Below are positions 36,177 through 44,637 of a stretch of 64,000 nucleotides of DNA, piece by piece; positions within the stretch are counted from its first letter, which is position 1; each line of letters begins with the position of its first letter. The DNA is from Ga0077555 sp050187415 (GTDB lineage Bacteria > Pseudomonadota > Alphaproteobacteria > Rhizobiales > Hyphomicrobiaceae): assembly GCA_050187415.1 (NCBI GenBank), contig JBFWXN010000011.1:1-64000 (forward strand), written 5' to 3'. A program made the position numbers and the translations under genes. The notes beneath the pieces were generated by a model that saw nothing but the letters and a program-made list of their open reading frames with translations, was not told the origin of the DNA and searched no databases.

Positions 36177-36794
36177 CTACCTGCGCACAGCCTCCACCTC
36201 GATCGCGACGTCGACCTCGTCCGATATGAGCGGCGCACCACGCCCCAGTCCCCATTCGCTTCGGAGTAGCTTCGTTGTCGCCGAGAACCCGGAGACGAAC
36301 TTGCCCGCAAAGCTGGGGTTAACCAGTCCGAGTGGGTGCTCGCCAGTGAAATTCCAGGTCACATCGAGCGTTACCGACCGCGTCGTTCCTCGGATCGTCA
36401 GATCGCCGACGACTTGGCCGGTCCGCTCGCCCGTGACAATCGCCTGGGTGCTCTTGAACGTGATCATCGGGTAATTGACCACGTCGAAGAAGTCGGGGCT
36501 CCGCAGTAGCCGATCCAACGCCGTAACCCCGCTGGACAGCTCTGTCGGATCGAGGCGGACGTCGACGCGTCCCGTTTCCGGGCTGGCCGGATCGAAATCG
36601 AGCTGCCCCGCAAAGCCAACCAACCGCGCCGTATGGTGCGACAGGCCGGCGTGGCTCCAGCCGATGGTCACGGTCGAGTGGCCGCCGGCAAAGTGGTAAG
36701 TCTCGGCGGCCACCGGCACAGCCACCAGCCACCCCGCGAAACCGAGGGCCACCACGAGCGACCAGAGCAATCTCGTGTCGAAGCGAATGCGCAC
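36177..36794 (-). CDS. YceI family periplasmic protein
   Basis: Lipocalin-like YceI protein of 205 residues. A signal peptide (about 8-31, ending PVAAE) precedes YHFAGGHSTVTIGWSHAGLSHHTARLVGF and later GDLTIRGTTRSVTLDVTW, both family hallmarks. Family members bind isoprenoid-type hydrophobic ligands in the periplasm; some are base-induced. The GTG at 36794 is chosen because GGAGG lies seven bases upstream and the signal peptide fits; upstream GTG/TTG codons to 36836 lack such a site. Confidence 0.85.
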   Translation of the reverse strand: MRIRFDTRLLWSLVVALGFAGWLVAVPVAAETYHFAGGHSTVTIGWSHAGLSHHTARLVGFAGQLDFDPASPETGRVDVRLDPTELSSGVTALDRLLRSPDFFDVVNYPMITFKSTQAIVTGERTGQVVGDLTIRGTTRSVTLDVTWNFTGEHPLGLVNPSFAGKFVSGFSATTKLLRSEWGLGRGAPLISDEVDVAIEVEAVRR

Positions 36795-36871
36795 CTCGTG
36801 CCCTCCGGACTGCGTTTGCCGGTCCACCTGCACCAAAACTGTGGCAAGACCGGATCAATCGCTTACGCCGC

Positions 36872-37627
36872 TCAAAGCTGAGCGGTCATCCCACCGTCGA
36901 CCGCGAGCGTCGCCCCGGTGATATAGGAGGCCTTGTCGGAGGCAAGGAAAACGATGGCTGCCGCGATCTCCTCCGGTGTCCCGAAGCGCCGCATGGGGGT
37001 CTTGTCCAGCAGCGCCTTGGCGAAGGCAGGGATCTTGAGCGCCCGCGCCGTGAGCGCCGTTTCGACGAAACCCGGGCACACGGCGTTGACACGAATGCCG
37101 AATGTCGCCCACTCGACGGCGAGACCTTTGGTGAGCGCGACAACAGCGCCTTTGGTCGCCGAGTAGGCGACGAGCTGGCGCATGCCGTGGTCAGCCATGA
37201 TCGAGGCGAGGTTGACGACCGACGCATTGCCGGAGCGCCGCAACAGCTCGAAGCCTTCGCGCGCGAGGCGAACCACACCGTCGAGGTTGACGTCGCGTAC
37301 GGTGACCCAGTCGGCTTCCGACAGATGGCGGAAATCGGACCGGACATTCAGTCCCGCATTGTTGACCAGGATGTCGAGTTTGCCGTGAGCGGTCTCGATC
37401 AGCCGAAGGGTGGCTTGAACGTCCTGCGTGCGCGTGACATCTGCGGCAACCGCAGTCGCGATGCCCCCCAGCTCCTGAATTTCAGCCACGACTTTGGCTG
37501 CGGCATCCGCATCGCGCTCGGCGAGGTAGACGTGCGCACCCTCGGCCGCCAGAGCTTTCGCGATCCCGCGTCCGATGCCGTTGCCAGCCCCCGTGACCAG
37601 GGAGATGCGTCCGTCTAGGCATGCCAT
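36872..37627 (-). CDS. SDR family NAD(P)-dependent oxidoreductase
   Basis: Classical short-chain dehydrogenase of 251 residues. It has the cofactor motif TGAGNGIGRGIA, NNAGLN, catalytic Ser in VNLASI and the YSATKGAV active-site Tyr-x-x-x-Lys, followed by RVNAVCPGFVET. The ATG at 37627 has GGGAGG upstream; the frame begins at 37663. The substrate is not evident. It lies between yceI and an outer membrane protein gene on the same strand. Confidence 0.92.
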   Translation of the reverse strand: MACLDGRISLVTGAGNGIGRGIAKALAAEGAHVYLAERDADAAAKVVAEIQELGGIATAVAADVTRTQDVQATLRLIETAHGKLDILVNNAGLNVRSDFRHLSEADWVTVRDVNLDGVVRLAREGFELLRRSGNASVVNLASIMADHGMRQLVAYSATKGAVVALTKGLAVEWATFGIRVNAVCPGFVETALTARALKIPAFAKALLDKTPMRRFGTPEEIAAAIVFLASDKASYITGATLAVDGGMTAQL

Positions 37628-37689
37628 CCGTGGCCTCCCGTCGCGCGAACCGCCGCGCCGCAATCAAGCGTGAGCCTGCTCAATAACAA

Positions 37690-37719
37690 GGCCGCCGCCC
37701 TATGTTGCAAGGACGGCGG
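37690..37719 (-). terminator. Intrinsic terminator of the outer membrane protein gene
   Basis: On the minus strand GCCGCCGTCC and GGGCGGCGGC pair (one U-G) around a 10-base loop and are followed by CTTGTTATTG, which is T-rich. It begins 22 bases after the stop codon at 37742. Confidence 0.7.
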
Positions 37720-37741
37720 CTCGGCGTCGCTAACGGCAACC

Positions 37742-38443
37742 CTACTTCAACGACCTGCTGTTCCGGTAATCCTCCGGATGGGTATAGCTGTCGTGCGCGT
37801 AGTCGTGTCCCACTTTGAACTTCACGCCGACCCGGAACAGGTGCGCACTGATATCCGCTTCGTGCTGCTGAGGCGGCAACAGTCCTCCCTGTGGCAGCGC
37901 GAAAGAGGTGTCGCCGAAATCGCCGTAAAGATATTCCGCGAAGACGAGGAACCGCTGCGACCAGTCGAACTCTGTGCCGATGCCGCCAACAAAGCCCGTC
38001 AACGTCTGTGCCGACTTGAGTCCGGCGCCGGGCTGTTGGGCCTCGATTCCGAGGAAACCGACGCCCGCGGTTCCATAGATCAGCCAGCCCGGATGGGCGT
38101 AGAAGCCGAGCCGTCCCCGGATCGTGAACAGATAGTCTTGTCCGTAATCGGTGAAACCGATCGTCTCGCGGGCATCGCCGAAGCTGCCGTCCGCCTCGAT
38201 TCCGAGAAGCAAGTGCCGGTGCAGCGTGAGATCATATCCGGTCGAGACGCCGCCCGAAAAACCGCCCGCCGTTCCTGAAGCGATTGCGGGCAAGCGCTGG
38301 TCGATGTCGTAGAAGTTGCCTTGTCCGAACACGCCGAATTTCACGAGCCCGGAACCGTCGTAGTTCTGAGCGTTGGTCGAAGCTATGCCCGCCGCGGCCA
38401 TCAGCAGCGCGGTTCCAATCGTTTTGAGCACTCGTCCCAACAT
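37742..38443 (-). CDS. Outer membrane beta-barrel protein (Omp25/RopB-like)
   Basis: Porin-fold protein of 233 residues. A signal peptide (ending STNAQ, about residue 26) is followed by alternating aromatic and polar strands such as GGVSTGYDLTLHRHLLLGIEAD, YLFTIRGRLGFY, WLIYGTAGVGFLGIE and FLVFAEYLYGDFG. These mark an 8-strand OmpA/Omp25-type barrel. The C-terminus (SRSLK) lacks the usual terminal aromatic; the final strand probably ends at HLFRVGVKFKVG, with a hydrophilic tail after it. Its role is likely structural or envelope stability. Confidence 0.8.
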   Translation of the reverse strand: MLGRVLKTIGTALLMAAAGIASTNAQNYDGSGLVKFGVFGQGNFYDIDQRLPAIASGTAGGFSGGVSTGYDLTLHRHLLLGIEADGSFGDARETIGFTDYGQDYLFTIRGRLGFYAHPGWLIYGTAGVGFLGIEAQQPGAGLKSAQTLTGFVGGIGTEFDWSQRFLVFAEYLYGDFGDTSFALPQGGLLPPQQHEADISAHLFRVGVKFKVGHDYAHDSYTHPEDYRNSRSLK

Positions 38444-38601
38444 GCACTTTCCCCCGCTTGATCCGCTTTAAGTTAACGAAATCGCAGGATTTGCCGATTC
38501 GGAACAGCCTCACGTTTTGGAAAGCGCAATCTTGTTCTGATGAGTTGCCCACAATCGACACGACGCCGCGGGGACTCTTGCACAGGTTCGCTGGCGCGGG
38601 T

Positions 38602-39975
38602 TCAAGATACCGGCGGCGTCCACTTCTCGCGCATCGTCACGAGTTCCTCGGCGGCACTCGGATGCAGCGCCATGGTCCGGTCGAAATCGGCTTTCGTTGC
38701 CCCCATGCGCATGGCGATGGCGGCAACCTGCACGATCTCGCCCGCATCGGCCCCGACGACATGGCAGCCGAGCACGCGTCCTTCCTTGGCATCGACAACG
38801 AGCTTCATGAGCATCCGCTCCTCACGGCCCGAGATCGTGCCTCGCATCGGCCGGAAGCGTGCCTTGTAGATGTCGATGTCGCCATGGGATTCCCGCGCCT
38901 CGGCCTCGGTCATGCCGACCGCACCCACCTCGGGGGTAGAGAAAACCGCGCTCGGGATCATCTCGTACTCGGTGGTCCACGGCCGGCTGCCGTACATGCT
39001 GTCGGCGAACGCGTGCCCTTCGCGGATTGCGACCGGCGTCAGGCTCACCCGATCGGTGACATCGCCGATCGCGTAGATGCTCTCGACGTTCGTGCGCGAG
39101 TGCGCGTCGACACTGATTGCGCCGCCCGAGCCCGTCTCGACACCGGCGATGTCGAGGCCGAGGCCTTTGGTGTTCGGACTGCGGCCGATGGCGAACATGA
39201 TCTGGTCAGCTTCGATACGGTCGCCGCCGTCGAGCGTCCCGATAAGGCCCCCCGTCGTCTTCTCGATGCCTGTGAAGACCTGCTCGGTAACGATCCGGAT
39301 GCCTCGACGCGGCAACTCCTCCATCAGCGCATCACGCACGTCCTCGTCGAAGCCGCGCAGAATCTTTGGCCCTCGGTAAACGAGGGTCGTCTCCGCCCCG
39401 AGCCCGGCGAAGATACCGGCGAACTCGACGGCAATGTAGCCGCCACCGGCAACGACGACGCGGCGCGGCAGCTCGGGCAGATGGAATGCCTCGTTCGAGG
39501 TTATGACGTGCTCGATGCCTTTGAGCTTGGGATCGAGATTAGGCCACCCGCCGGTCGCGATAAGGATCGTCTTGGCTCTGACTTTCTTGTCGGGCTTCAC
39601 CAGGCGAACGGTGTCGGCACCCTCTAGGACGGCGCGGCTCTCGAAGATGCTGACACCGGCCTTCTCGAGGTTGCGCCTGTAGATGGACTCGAGACGATCG
39701 ATCTCCTTGTCCTTGTTGGCGATCAGCGTCGGCCAGTCGAAGTGAGGCTCGGGCGAGGTCCAGCCGAACCCAGCGGCGTCTTCGAAGTCGTCACGGAAGC
39801 GGCTTGCGTAGACGAGCAGCTTTTTCGGGACGCACCCGCGAATGACGCAAGTGCCACCGAAACGGTACTCCTCGGCGATAGCGACCTTCGCACCGTGGTT
39901 CGCCGCGATCCGAGCAGCGCGCACGCCGCCGGAGCCGGCGCCGATCACGAACAGATCATAGTCGTCGTGCGTCAT
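38602..39975 (-). CDS. gor: Glutathione-disulfide reductase
   Basis: FAD/NADPH pyridine nucleotide-disulfide reductase of 457 residues keeping glutathione reduced. It has FAD motif GAGSGGVRAA, the redox-active pair C43-VIRG-C48 in GGTCVIRGCVPKKLL, an NADPH domain with GGGYIAVEFA, and the C-terminal catalytic HPSAAEE. ATG 39975 is preferred to 39981 because the GGGAC site is better spaced. It sits next to DUF2059 and rpiA, an arrangement common in rhizobia. Confidence 0.94.
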   Translation of the reverse strand: MTHDDYDLFVIGAGSGGVRAARIAANHGAKVAIAEEYRFGGTCVIRGCVPKKLLVYASRFRDDFEDAAGFGWTSPEPHFDWPTLIANKDKEIDRLESIYRRNLEKAGVSIFESRAVLEGADTVRLVKPDKKVRAKTILIATGGWPNLDPKLKGIEHVITSNEAFHLPELPRRVVVAGGGYIAVEFAGIFAGLGAETTLVYRGPKILRGFDEDVRDALMEELPRRGIRIVTEQVFTGIEKTTGGLIGTLDGGDRIEADQIMFAIGRSPNTKGLGLDIAGVETGSGGAISVDAHSRTNVESIYAIGDVTDRVSLTPVAIREGHAFADSMYGSRPWTTEYEMIPSAVFSTPEVGAVGMTEAEARESHGDIDIYKARFRPMRGTISGREERMLMKLVVDAKEGRVLGCHVVGADAGEIVQVAAIAMRMGATKADFDRTMALHPSAAEELVTMREKWTPPVS

Positions 39976-40056
39976 CTGCATGTCCCGTCGCTGGATCCGC
40001 CGTGCCGACAATCGGCGGCAAAGCATAGGCATGTGCGTGCATAGGAAGCCATCCCG

Positions 40057-40647
40057 TCAGATCGGAACGCCGCGCTTGCGCAGCTCCTTGCGCATTTCGG
40101 CGTCGACCTCGGCGCCGATGCGGGCCCCCCATTGCTGACCGATGGCCATCGACTGCGGCAGGATGACGAGTTGCTTGTCAACGAAGCGTTTGCCGACGCC
40201 GTCGGCGAAGAACTGTGTCAGCTCCCGCAGCTCAGCAAGGGAGAACTGCTGGGCGTAAAGCTTCGCGATCTCGACGATCAGCTCGTTCTTGCGCTCGGTC
40301 ATCCGCAGCGCCACACCTGCGAAAGCCTGGCGGATGACCCTCTCGTGCGCCGGCTGCTGCTGGACGAAGATGGCCGTCATCTGTTGCACGAGCGAAGGTA
40401 TGACCGCTTCGAACTGCCGGGTGGCGCCAGCGGCGTGCATCAGCTCTTGCGCAGCGGCAACGGCGGCAGGATCGGCGTCCGGCGCCTTCTGCGCAGCCAG
40501 CGGCTGCACCTGAACGAGGACCTGCACGACGGCAAGCCCCGCGATCATCGCGCGCAGCACCCACCGCGATCGCTGGAACCAGCAAGCCCGGGGGGCCAGA
40601 GCACCGTCGGTCGTGGCCGCAAGTGATGCCGTCGTCCGGTTTGTCAT
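40057..40647 (-). CDS. DUF2059 domain-containing protein
   Basis: Protein of 196 residues. A basic N-terminus and a hydrophobic segment (about 28-52, ending PLAAQ) suggest a signal peptide with a long n-region. The remainder is the helical DUF2059 domain, including QEL...FEAVIPSLVQQM, YAQQFSLAELRELTQFFADGVGKRFV and a KQLVILPQSMAIGQQW tail. Function unknown; conserved beside gor and rpiA in related genomes. A shorter start (MIAGLA) cannot be excluded. Confidence 0.85.
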   Translation of the reverse strand: MTNRTTASLAATTDGALAPRACWFQRSRWVLRAMIAGLAVVQVLVQVQPLAAQKAPDADPAAVAAAQELMHAAGATRQFEAVIPSLVQQMTAIFVQQQPAHERVIRQAFAGVALRMTERKNELIVEIAKLYAQQFSLAELRELTQFFADGVGKRFVDKQLVILPQSMAIGQQWGARIGAEVDAEMRKELRKRGVPI

Positions 40648-40761
40648 CGACCTCTCCGCGGAGTCTCAACGAGAGCGACGGGATACACGCCACCGTCAAA
40701 AAGGCAAATTATCGCCCTGCCGACCGCTTGGACAGCCCGGACAAAAGCATATCGGAGTGAA

Positions 40762-41481
40762 TTAGTTGTCGTTCTGCGGCGCCCGCAGCGTCAACACGCC
40801 ACCCGGCGTCGCCACGAATGCCAAGTCTGCGATATCGATGAAAAGTCCGGTTTCGACGACGCCCGGCACCGATTTCAGCAAATCGTGGAGCATCTCGGGA
40901 TCGTCGATCCGGCCAAGCGCGCAATCGAAAATGAAGTTGCCATTATCCGTCACGAATGGTTCGCCCCCCGCGGTGCGTCGCAGCTCAAGCGCCCCGTTGC
41001 ATTCCGCTTCGTCGAGACACGTGAGCACCCAATCCTCGGTCGAACGCCAGCCGAAGCGTACGATCTCGATCGGCAGAGGGAAGGCACCGAGGTGCTGCAC
41101 GCGCTTCGAGCTGTCGGCGATGACCACCATCTGCTCGGAGGCCATCGCCACGATCTTCTCGCGCAGGAGCGCACCGCCGCCCCCCTTTATGAGTTGCAGG
41201 TCGTCGTCAAGCTCGTCGGCCCCGTCGACGGTAAGATCGAGCTCCGGCGTCTCTTCGAGCGTCGTCAACCTGATGCCCAGGCTTTCGGCGTGAAGGCGCG
41301 TCACCGCGGACGTCGGCACGCAGATCACATCGAGCCCCGCCTTCACCCGCGCCCCAAGCAGATCGACGAAATGTTTCGCGGTCGACCCGGTGCCCAGACC
41401 CAGCTTCATCCCCGGCTGGACCAGCTCCACGGCCTTTTGCGCGGCCGCACGCTTCATGTCCTCGGGCGACACCGGGCTCAA
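40762..41481 (-). CDS. rpiA: Ribose-5-phosphate isomerase A
   Basis: RpiA, 239 residues, interconverts ribose-5-phosphate and ribulose-5-phosphate in the pentose phosphate pathway. It has GLGTGSTAKHFVDLL (phosphate-binding), TVDGADELDDDLQLIKGGGGALLREKIVA with the catalytic Asp/Glu/Lys cluster, and a NGNFIFDC strand. Its ATG overlaps the last four bases of the semialdehyde dehydrogenase gene (41478-41481), so translation is probably coupled. Confidence 0.95.
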   Translation of the reverse strand: MSPVSPEDMKRAAAQKAVELVQPGMKLGLGTGSTAKHFVDLLGARVKAGLDVICVPTSAVTRLHAESLGIRLTTLEETPELDLTVDGADELDDDLQLIKGGGGALLREKIVAMASEQMVVIADSSKRVQHLGAFPLPIEIVRFGWRSTEDWVLTCLDEAECNGALELRRTAGGEPFVTDNGNFIFDCALGRIDDPEMLHDLLKSVPGVVETGLFIDIADLAFVATPGGVLTLRAPQNDN

Positions 41482-42920
41482 AGTCCACCCATGAGCATGT
41501 ACTTGAGCTCGACGAAACCATCGATGCCGTGGCTCGACCCCTCGCGGCCGAGACCGGACTCCTTGACGCCGCCGAACGGGGCAAGCTCAGTAGAGATGAT
41601 GCCCTCGTTGATGCCGACCATGCCGTACTCGAGGCCCTCGGCGACGCGCCAGACACGGCCGACGTCGCGGGCGTAGAAGTAGCAGGCGAGGCCGAACTCG
41701 GTGTCGTTTGCCATGCGGATGCCGTCCTCCTCGGTCTTGAATTTGAAGACCGGGGCCACCGGGCCGAACGTCTCCTCCCGTGCGAGCTTCATGTCGGGCG
41801 TGGCGTTGGCGAGAACGGTCGGCTCGAAGAACGTGCCGCCGAGCGCATGCCGCTTGCCGCCGGTCACGATTTTCGCGCCCTTCGACAGGGCGTCTTCGAT
41901 GTGCTCCTCGATTTTCGCGATCGCCGCCGGGTTGATCAGCGGCCCTTGAGCGACCCCGGCCTCGACGCCGTTACCGACCTTCATCGCCGACGCCGCCTTG
42001 GCGAGCTTCGCTACGAACTCGTCGTAGACGCCTTCCTGCACGAGCATCCGGTTGGCACACACGCAGGTTTGACCTGCGTTCCGGTATTTGGAGGCCATTG
42101 CGCCCTCGATCGCCTTGTCGATGTCGGCGTCGTCGAAGACGAGGAACGGCGCATTGCCGCCAAGCTCGAGTTCCACTTTCTTGATGGTGGAGGCGGACTG
42201 TTCCATCAGCACCTTGCCGATTTCGGTCGAGCCCGTAAACGTGATGCCCCGCACCTTCGGAGACGTGGTCAGCTCCTTGCCGATCTCGGCCGACTTGCCG
42301 GTGATCACGTTGAACACGCCGGGAGGAATGCCGGCCTGACGCGCCAGCTCGGCGAGGGCAAGCGCGGTCAGCGGCGTCTCGGTGGCGGGCTTGCAGACCA
42401 CCGTACAACCGGCCGCCAGCGCGGGCGAAACCTTCCGTGTGATCATGGCGTGCGGGAAGTTCCACGGCGTGATGGCGCCGACGACACCCAGCGGCTGCTT
42501 GATGACGAGAATGCGGGTGCCTTGCTTGAACGTCGGGATGGTCTCGCCATAAACGCGCTTGGCTTCCTCGGCATAGAACTCCGTGAACGAGGCCCCATAG
42601 ATGATCTCGCCCCGCGCTTCTGCCAGCGGCTTGCCTTGCTCCGCCGTCAACAGCAGCGCCAACTCGTCGGCGTGAGCGATCTGCAGGTCGAACCATTTGC
42701 GCAGGATGACGCTGCGCTCCTTGGCCAGCATTCGGCTCCACGGCCCGAACGCCTTCTCGGCTGCATCGATGGCCTGCTTCGTCTCGGCCTGACCGAGACG
42801 CGGCACCTTGGCCAACTCCTCGCCGGTCGCCGGATTGGTGACGGGTATCTCGGGTGTGCCGACCCATTGGCCATCGATGAAACACTGGGTCTTCAGCAGG
42901 GTGACGACCTTCTTGTCCAT
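41478..42920 (-). CDS. gabD: NAD(P)-dependent succinate-semialdehyde dehydrogenase family protein
   Basis: Aldehyde dehydrogenase of 480 residues most like GabD. It has VVCKPATETPLTALAL, GSTEIGKVLMEQSA (cofactor), VELELGGNAPFLVFDDAD with the general-base Glu, and YRNAGQTCVCANR with the catalytic Cys. It oxidises succinate semialdehyde or a similar acid semialdehyde. No gabT aminotransferase is adjacent. It lies directly upstream of rpiA with a four-base overlap, an unexpected pairing. A nested inverted-repeat element lies just upstream of its start. Confidence 0.9.
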   Translation of the reverse strand: MDKKVVTLLKTQCFIDGQWVGTPEIPVTNPATGEELAKVPRLGQAETKQAIDAAEKAFGPWSRMLAKERSVILRKWFDLQIAHADELALLLTAEQGKPLAEARGEIIYGASFTEFYAEEAKRVYGETIPTFKQGTRILVIKQPLGVVGAITPWNFPHAMITRKVSPALAAGCTVVCKPATETPLTALALAELARQAGIPPGVFNVITGKSAEIGKELTTSPKVRGITFTGSTEIGKVLMEQSASTIKKVELELGGNAPFLVFDDADIDKAIEGAMASKYRNAGQTCVCANRMLVQEGVYDEFVAKLAKAASAMKVGNGVEAGVAQGPLINPAAIAKIEEHIEDALSKGAKIVTGGKRHALGGTFFEPTVLANATPDMKLAREETFGPVAPVFKFKTEEDGIRMANDTEFGLACYFYARDVGRVWRVAEGLEYGMVGINEGIISTELAPFGGVKESGLGREGSSHGIDGFVELKYMLMGGL

Positions 42921-43253
42921 GGGGGCCTCCGCCGGATGCTAGGGAGCGACGCTGGTGCGATGATCGGGAAATCCGTCAGGTCATGGCTGACGCAGGCGAG
43001 CGGACTTCTTGATCATCGCACCAGTGAGACTATGAGTTCGATGTCCTTTCACATTCGGACGCCCGCTTGGAAACAAGCCTGAAGGACCCGGCGAGCACCC
43101 GAATTGGGACACCAGGACGCGCCGCTCTCGCCACGCGTCTGATCTTCCCCTACACCTAGGCCGCCCGGAGCACCCGTGCAAGCCGGCGCATCGGCGAAAA
43201 GCCTGGAAGGCGGCCACAACGCCGTGAAGCCGCCATCGACGAGCCGAGGAGCC
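42921..43253. other. Divergent control region between gabD and gph
   Basis: Besides the nested inverted repeat at 42952-43024 nothing certain is seen. Open frames entering this gap from the phosphatase side (to 43176) have no family-like sequence. Confidence 0.4.
42952..43024 (-). promoter_or_regulatory. Long nested inverted repeat upstream of gabD
   Basis: Outer arms CTGGTGCGATGATC (42952-42965) and GATCATCGCACCAG (43011-43024) are perfectly complementary over 14 bp and 45 bases apart. Inside lies a second perfect hairpin, CGTCAG (42974-42979) and CTGACG (42987-42992), with a 7-base loop. The element starts 32 bases before the gabD ATG. It could be a paired operator, a structured leader, or a miniature mobile remnant. 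Confidence 0.5.
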
Positions 43254-43931
43254 ATGAACGACCTGACCATCGCTTTCGACTTGGACGGAACCCTGGTTGA
43301 AACCGCACCGGATCTGATCCGGGCGACCAACCACGTAATGGGACTGATCGGTGAGCATCCAGTCGCGCCGACCGAGATTCGCGCCTCGATCAGCTTCGGT
43401 GCACGCGCCATGATCGTGAAGGCGCTGGACATCCGCACGGTGCGACTGACGAACGCCGAGATCGATGGGCTGCTCGAGCACTTCCTCGCCCATTACACGG
43501 ACAATATCGCCGTCGAGAGCCACCCCTTCCCCGGCCTCGAGGGGGCGCTGGATCGGCTCGCGAGCGCAGGCGCGAAACTGGTCGTGTGCACCAACAAGCG
43601 CGAGGGCATGTCGCGCCTGCTACTGGAGACGCTGGGGCTCGCCGGCCACTTCGCCGCAATCGCGGGCCGCGATACGTTCCCTGTCCACAAGCCGCATCCG
43701 GACCATCTGACCGGAGCGGTCCGTCTTGCCGGCGGTGACCCGCGTCTTGCCATCATGGTCGGCGACAGCAATACGGACCTGCTGACGGCACGCGCCGCCG
43801 GCGTGCCGATGATCGGCGTGCCATTCGGCTACACGGACGTGCCGATGCGCCAGCTCGGCCCCGACGCGCTGCTCGAGCACTACGATGATCTGGCCGCGAC
43901 GATCGAGCGCGTAAGGCCGCAACCGACGTGA
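43254..43931 (+). CDS. gph: Phosphoglycolate phosphatase (HAD family)
   Basis: HAD-superfamily phosphatase of 225 residues. Motif I FDLDGTLVETAPD contains the nucleophile Asp at residue 8 and the acid Asp at 10. Motif II is VVCTNK. Motif III Lys lies in KPHPDHL, and motif IV is MVGDSNTDLLTA. It matches Gph, which hydrolyses 2-phosphoglycolate from DNA repair or oxygenase reactions. The ATG at 43254 follows GAGGAG; the frame is open to 43176. Gene pairing with rpiA is common in rhizobia; here gabD and the control region intervene. Confidence 0.9.
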   Translation: MNDLTIAFDLDGTLVETAPDLIRATNHVMGLIGEHPVAPTEIRASISFGARAMIVKALDIRTVRLTNAEIDGLLEHFLAHYTDNIAVESHPFPGLEGALDRLASAGAKLVVCTNKREGMSRLLLETLGLAGHFAAIAGRDTFPVHKPHPDHLTGAVRLAGGDPRLAIMVGDSNTDLLTARAAGVPMIGVPFGYTDVPMRQLGPDALLEHYDDLAATIERVRPQPT

Positions 43932-44024
43932 ACGGAACGTAACCATCTCGTCCCGATCCGGACACAATCGGACCCAATATCCCTCGCCGCGTGAGCGTAG
44001 AGCCCACATGGCGAGGACACCCCT

Positions 44025-44564
44025 ATGATGAAGCGTTTGGTATCGGCCGCAGCCCTCAGCATGATGCTTGCTGGCGCCGCCCTTGCGCAGGCACCGGCAC
44101 CCGCAGGCGACGTCCAGCCTGCCCAATCCGGGACAGAGGCGACGGCGCCGCCCGTATCGACGGAAGCGCAGGTCGTGGCCCCGAGGGAAGCGCCGGCACC
44201 AAGCGCAGCCGAATCTCAGACCGAAACAACGATGCCGTCGGCCTCGTCGGAAACAAACGAGCCGTCTCCCACGCAAACCGGATCCATCCCTCAACCGGGC
44301 AGTCCCACGAGCGCGAGGGCCGACGGCGGTCAAGCCACGCCACCGGCCGCGACCGAGCACGCTGCCGCACCCGACTCGATCGAGGCCTGTATCGCGTCGG
44401 CGGCCGAACTCGGCAGCACCGCCGAGCGCCAGCAATTGACTCCGGAACACGCCGATCGGCTCGACGCGCTGTTTTCCAAGATGGAGACACTCTGCGACGG
44501 CGAACAATTCGCCGAGGCCGTAGCCGTCGCCGACGACATACGCTCGCTGATCAAGCCAAACTGA
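44025..44564 (+). CDS. Secreted protein with a Pro/Ala/Thr/Ser-rich linker
   Basis: Protein of 179 residues, function unknown. It has a clear signal peptide (ending LAQA, about residue 22). A ~90-residue low-complexity region of Ala, Pro, Thr, Ser and Glu follows. A small C-terminal helical domain (about 118-179) contains two cysteines (EACIASAAEL and METLCDGEQF) that could form a disulfide. The linker would let the C-terminal domain reach through the periplasm. A strong terminator hairpin follows. Confidence 0.75.
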   Translation: MMKRLVSAAALSMMLAGAALAQAPAPAGDVQPAQSGTEATAPPVSTEAQVVAPREAPAPSAAESQTETTMPSASSETNEPSPTQTGSIPQPGSPTSARADGGQATPPAATEHAAAPDSIEACIASAAELGSTAERQQLTPEHADRLDALFSKMETLCDGEQFAEAVAVADDIRSLIKPN

Positions 44565-44594
44565 GGCGCGGGCTCGTCTTCTCGTCACACCGCA

Positions 44595-44616
44595 GGGGCG
44601 GCTCGCGTGCCGCCCC
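44595..44616. terminator. Hairpin between convergent genes (8-bp GC stem)
   Basis: GGGGCGGC / GCCGCCCC with loop TCGCGT, 30 bases after the secreted-protein gene and 22 before the end of the threonine aldolase gene. Confidence 0.7.
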
Positions 44617-44637
44617 GTTATGGCGGTTGCCGCCGGT

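Noticed and set aside
34748..36229. A 493-residue plus-strand frame
   Set aside because: Antisense of aroG with no recognisable domain.
41529..43082. A 517-residue plus-strand frame
   Set aside because: Antisense of the semialdehyde dehydrogenase, which has all catalytic motifs; no motif or Shine-Dalgarno in the antisense frame.
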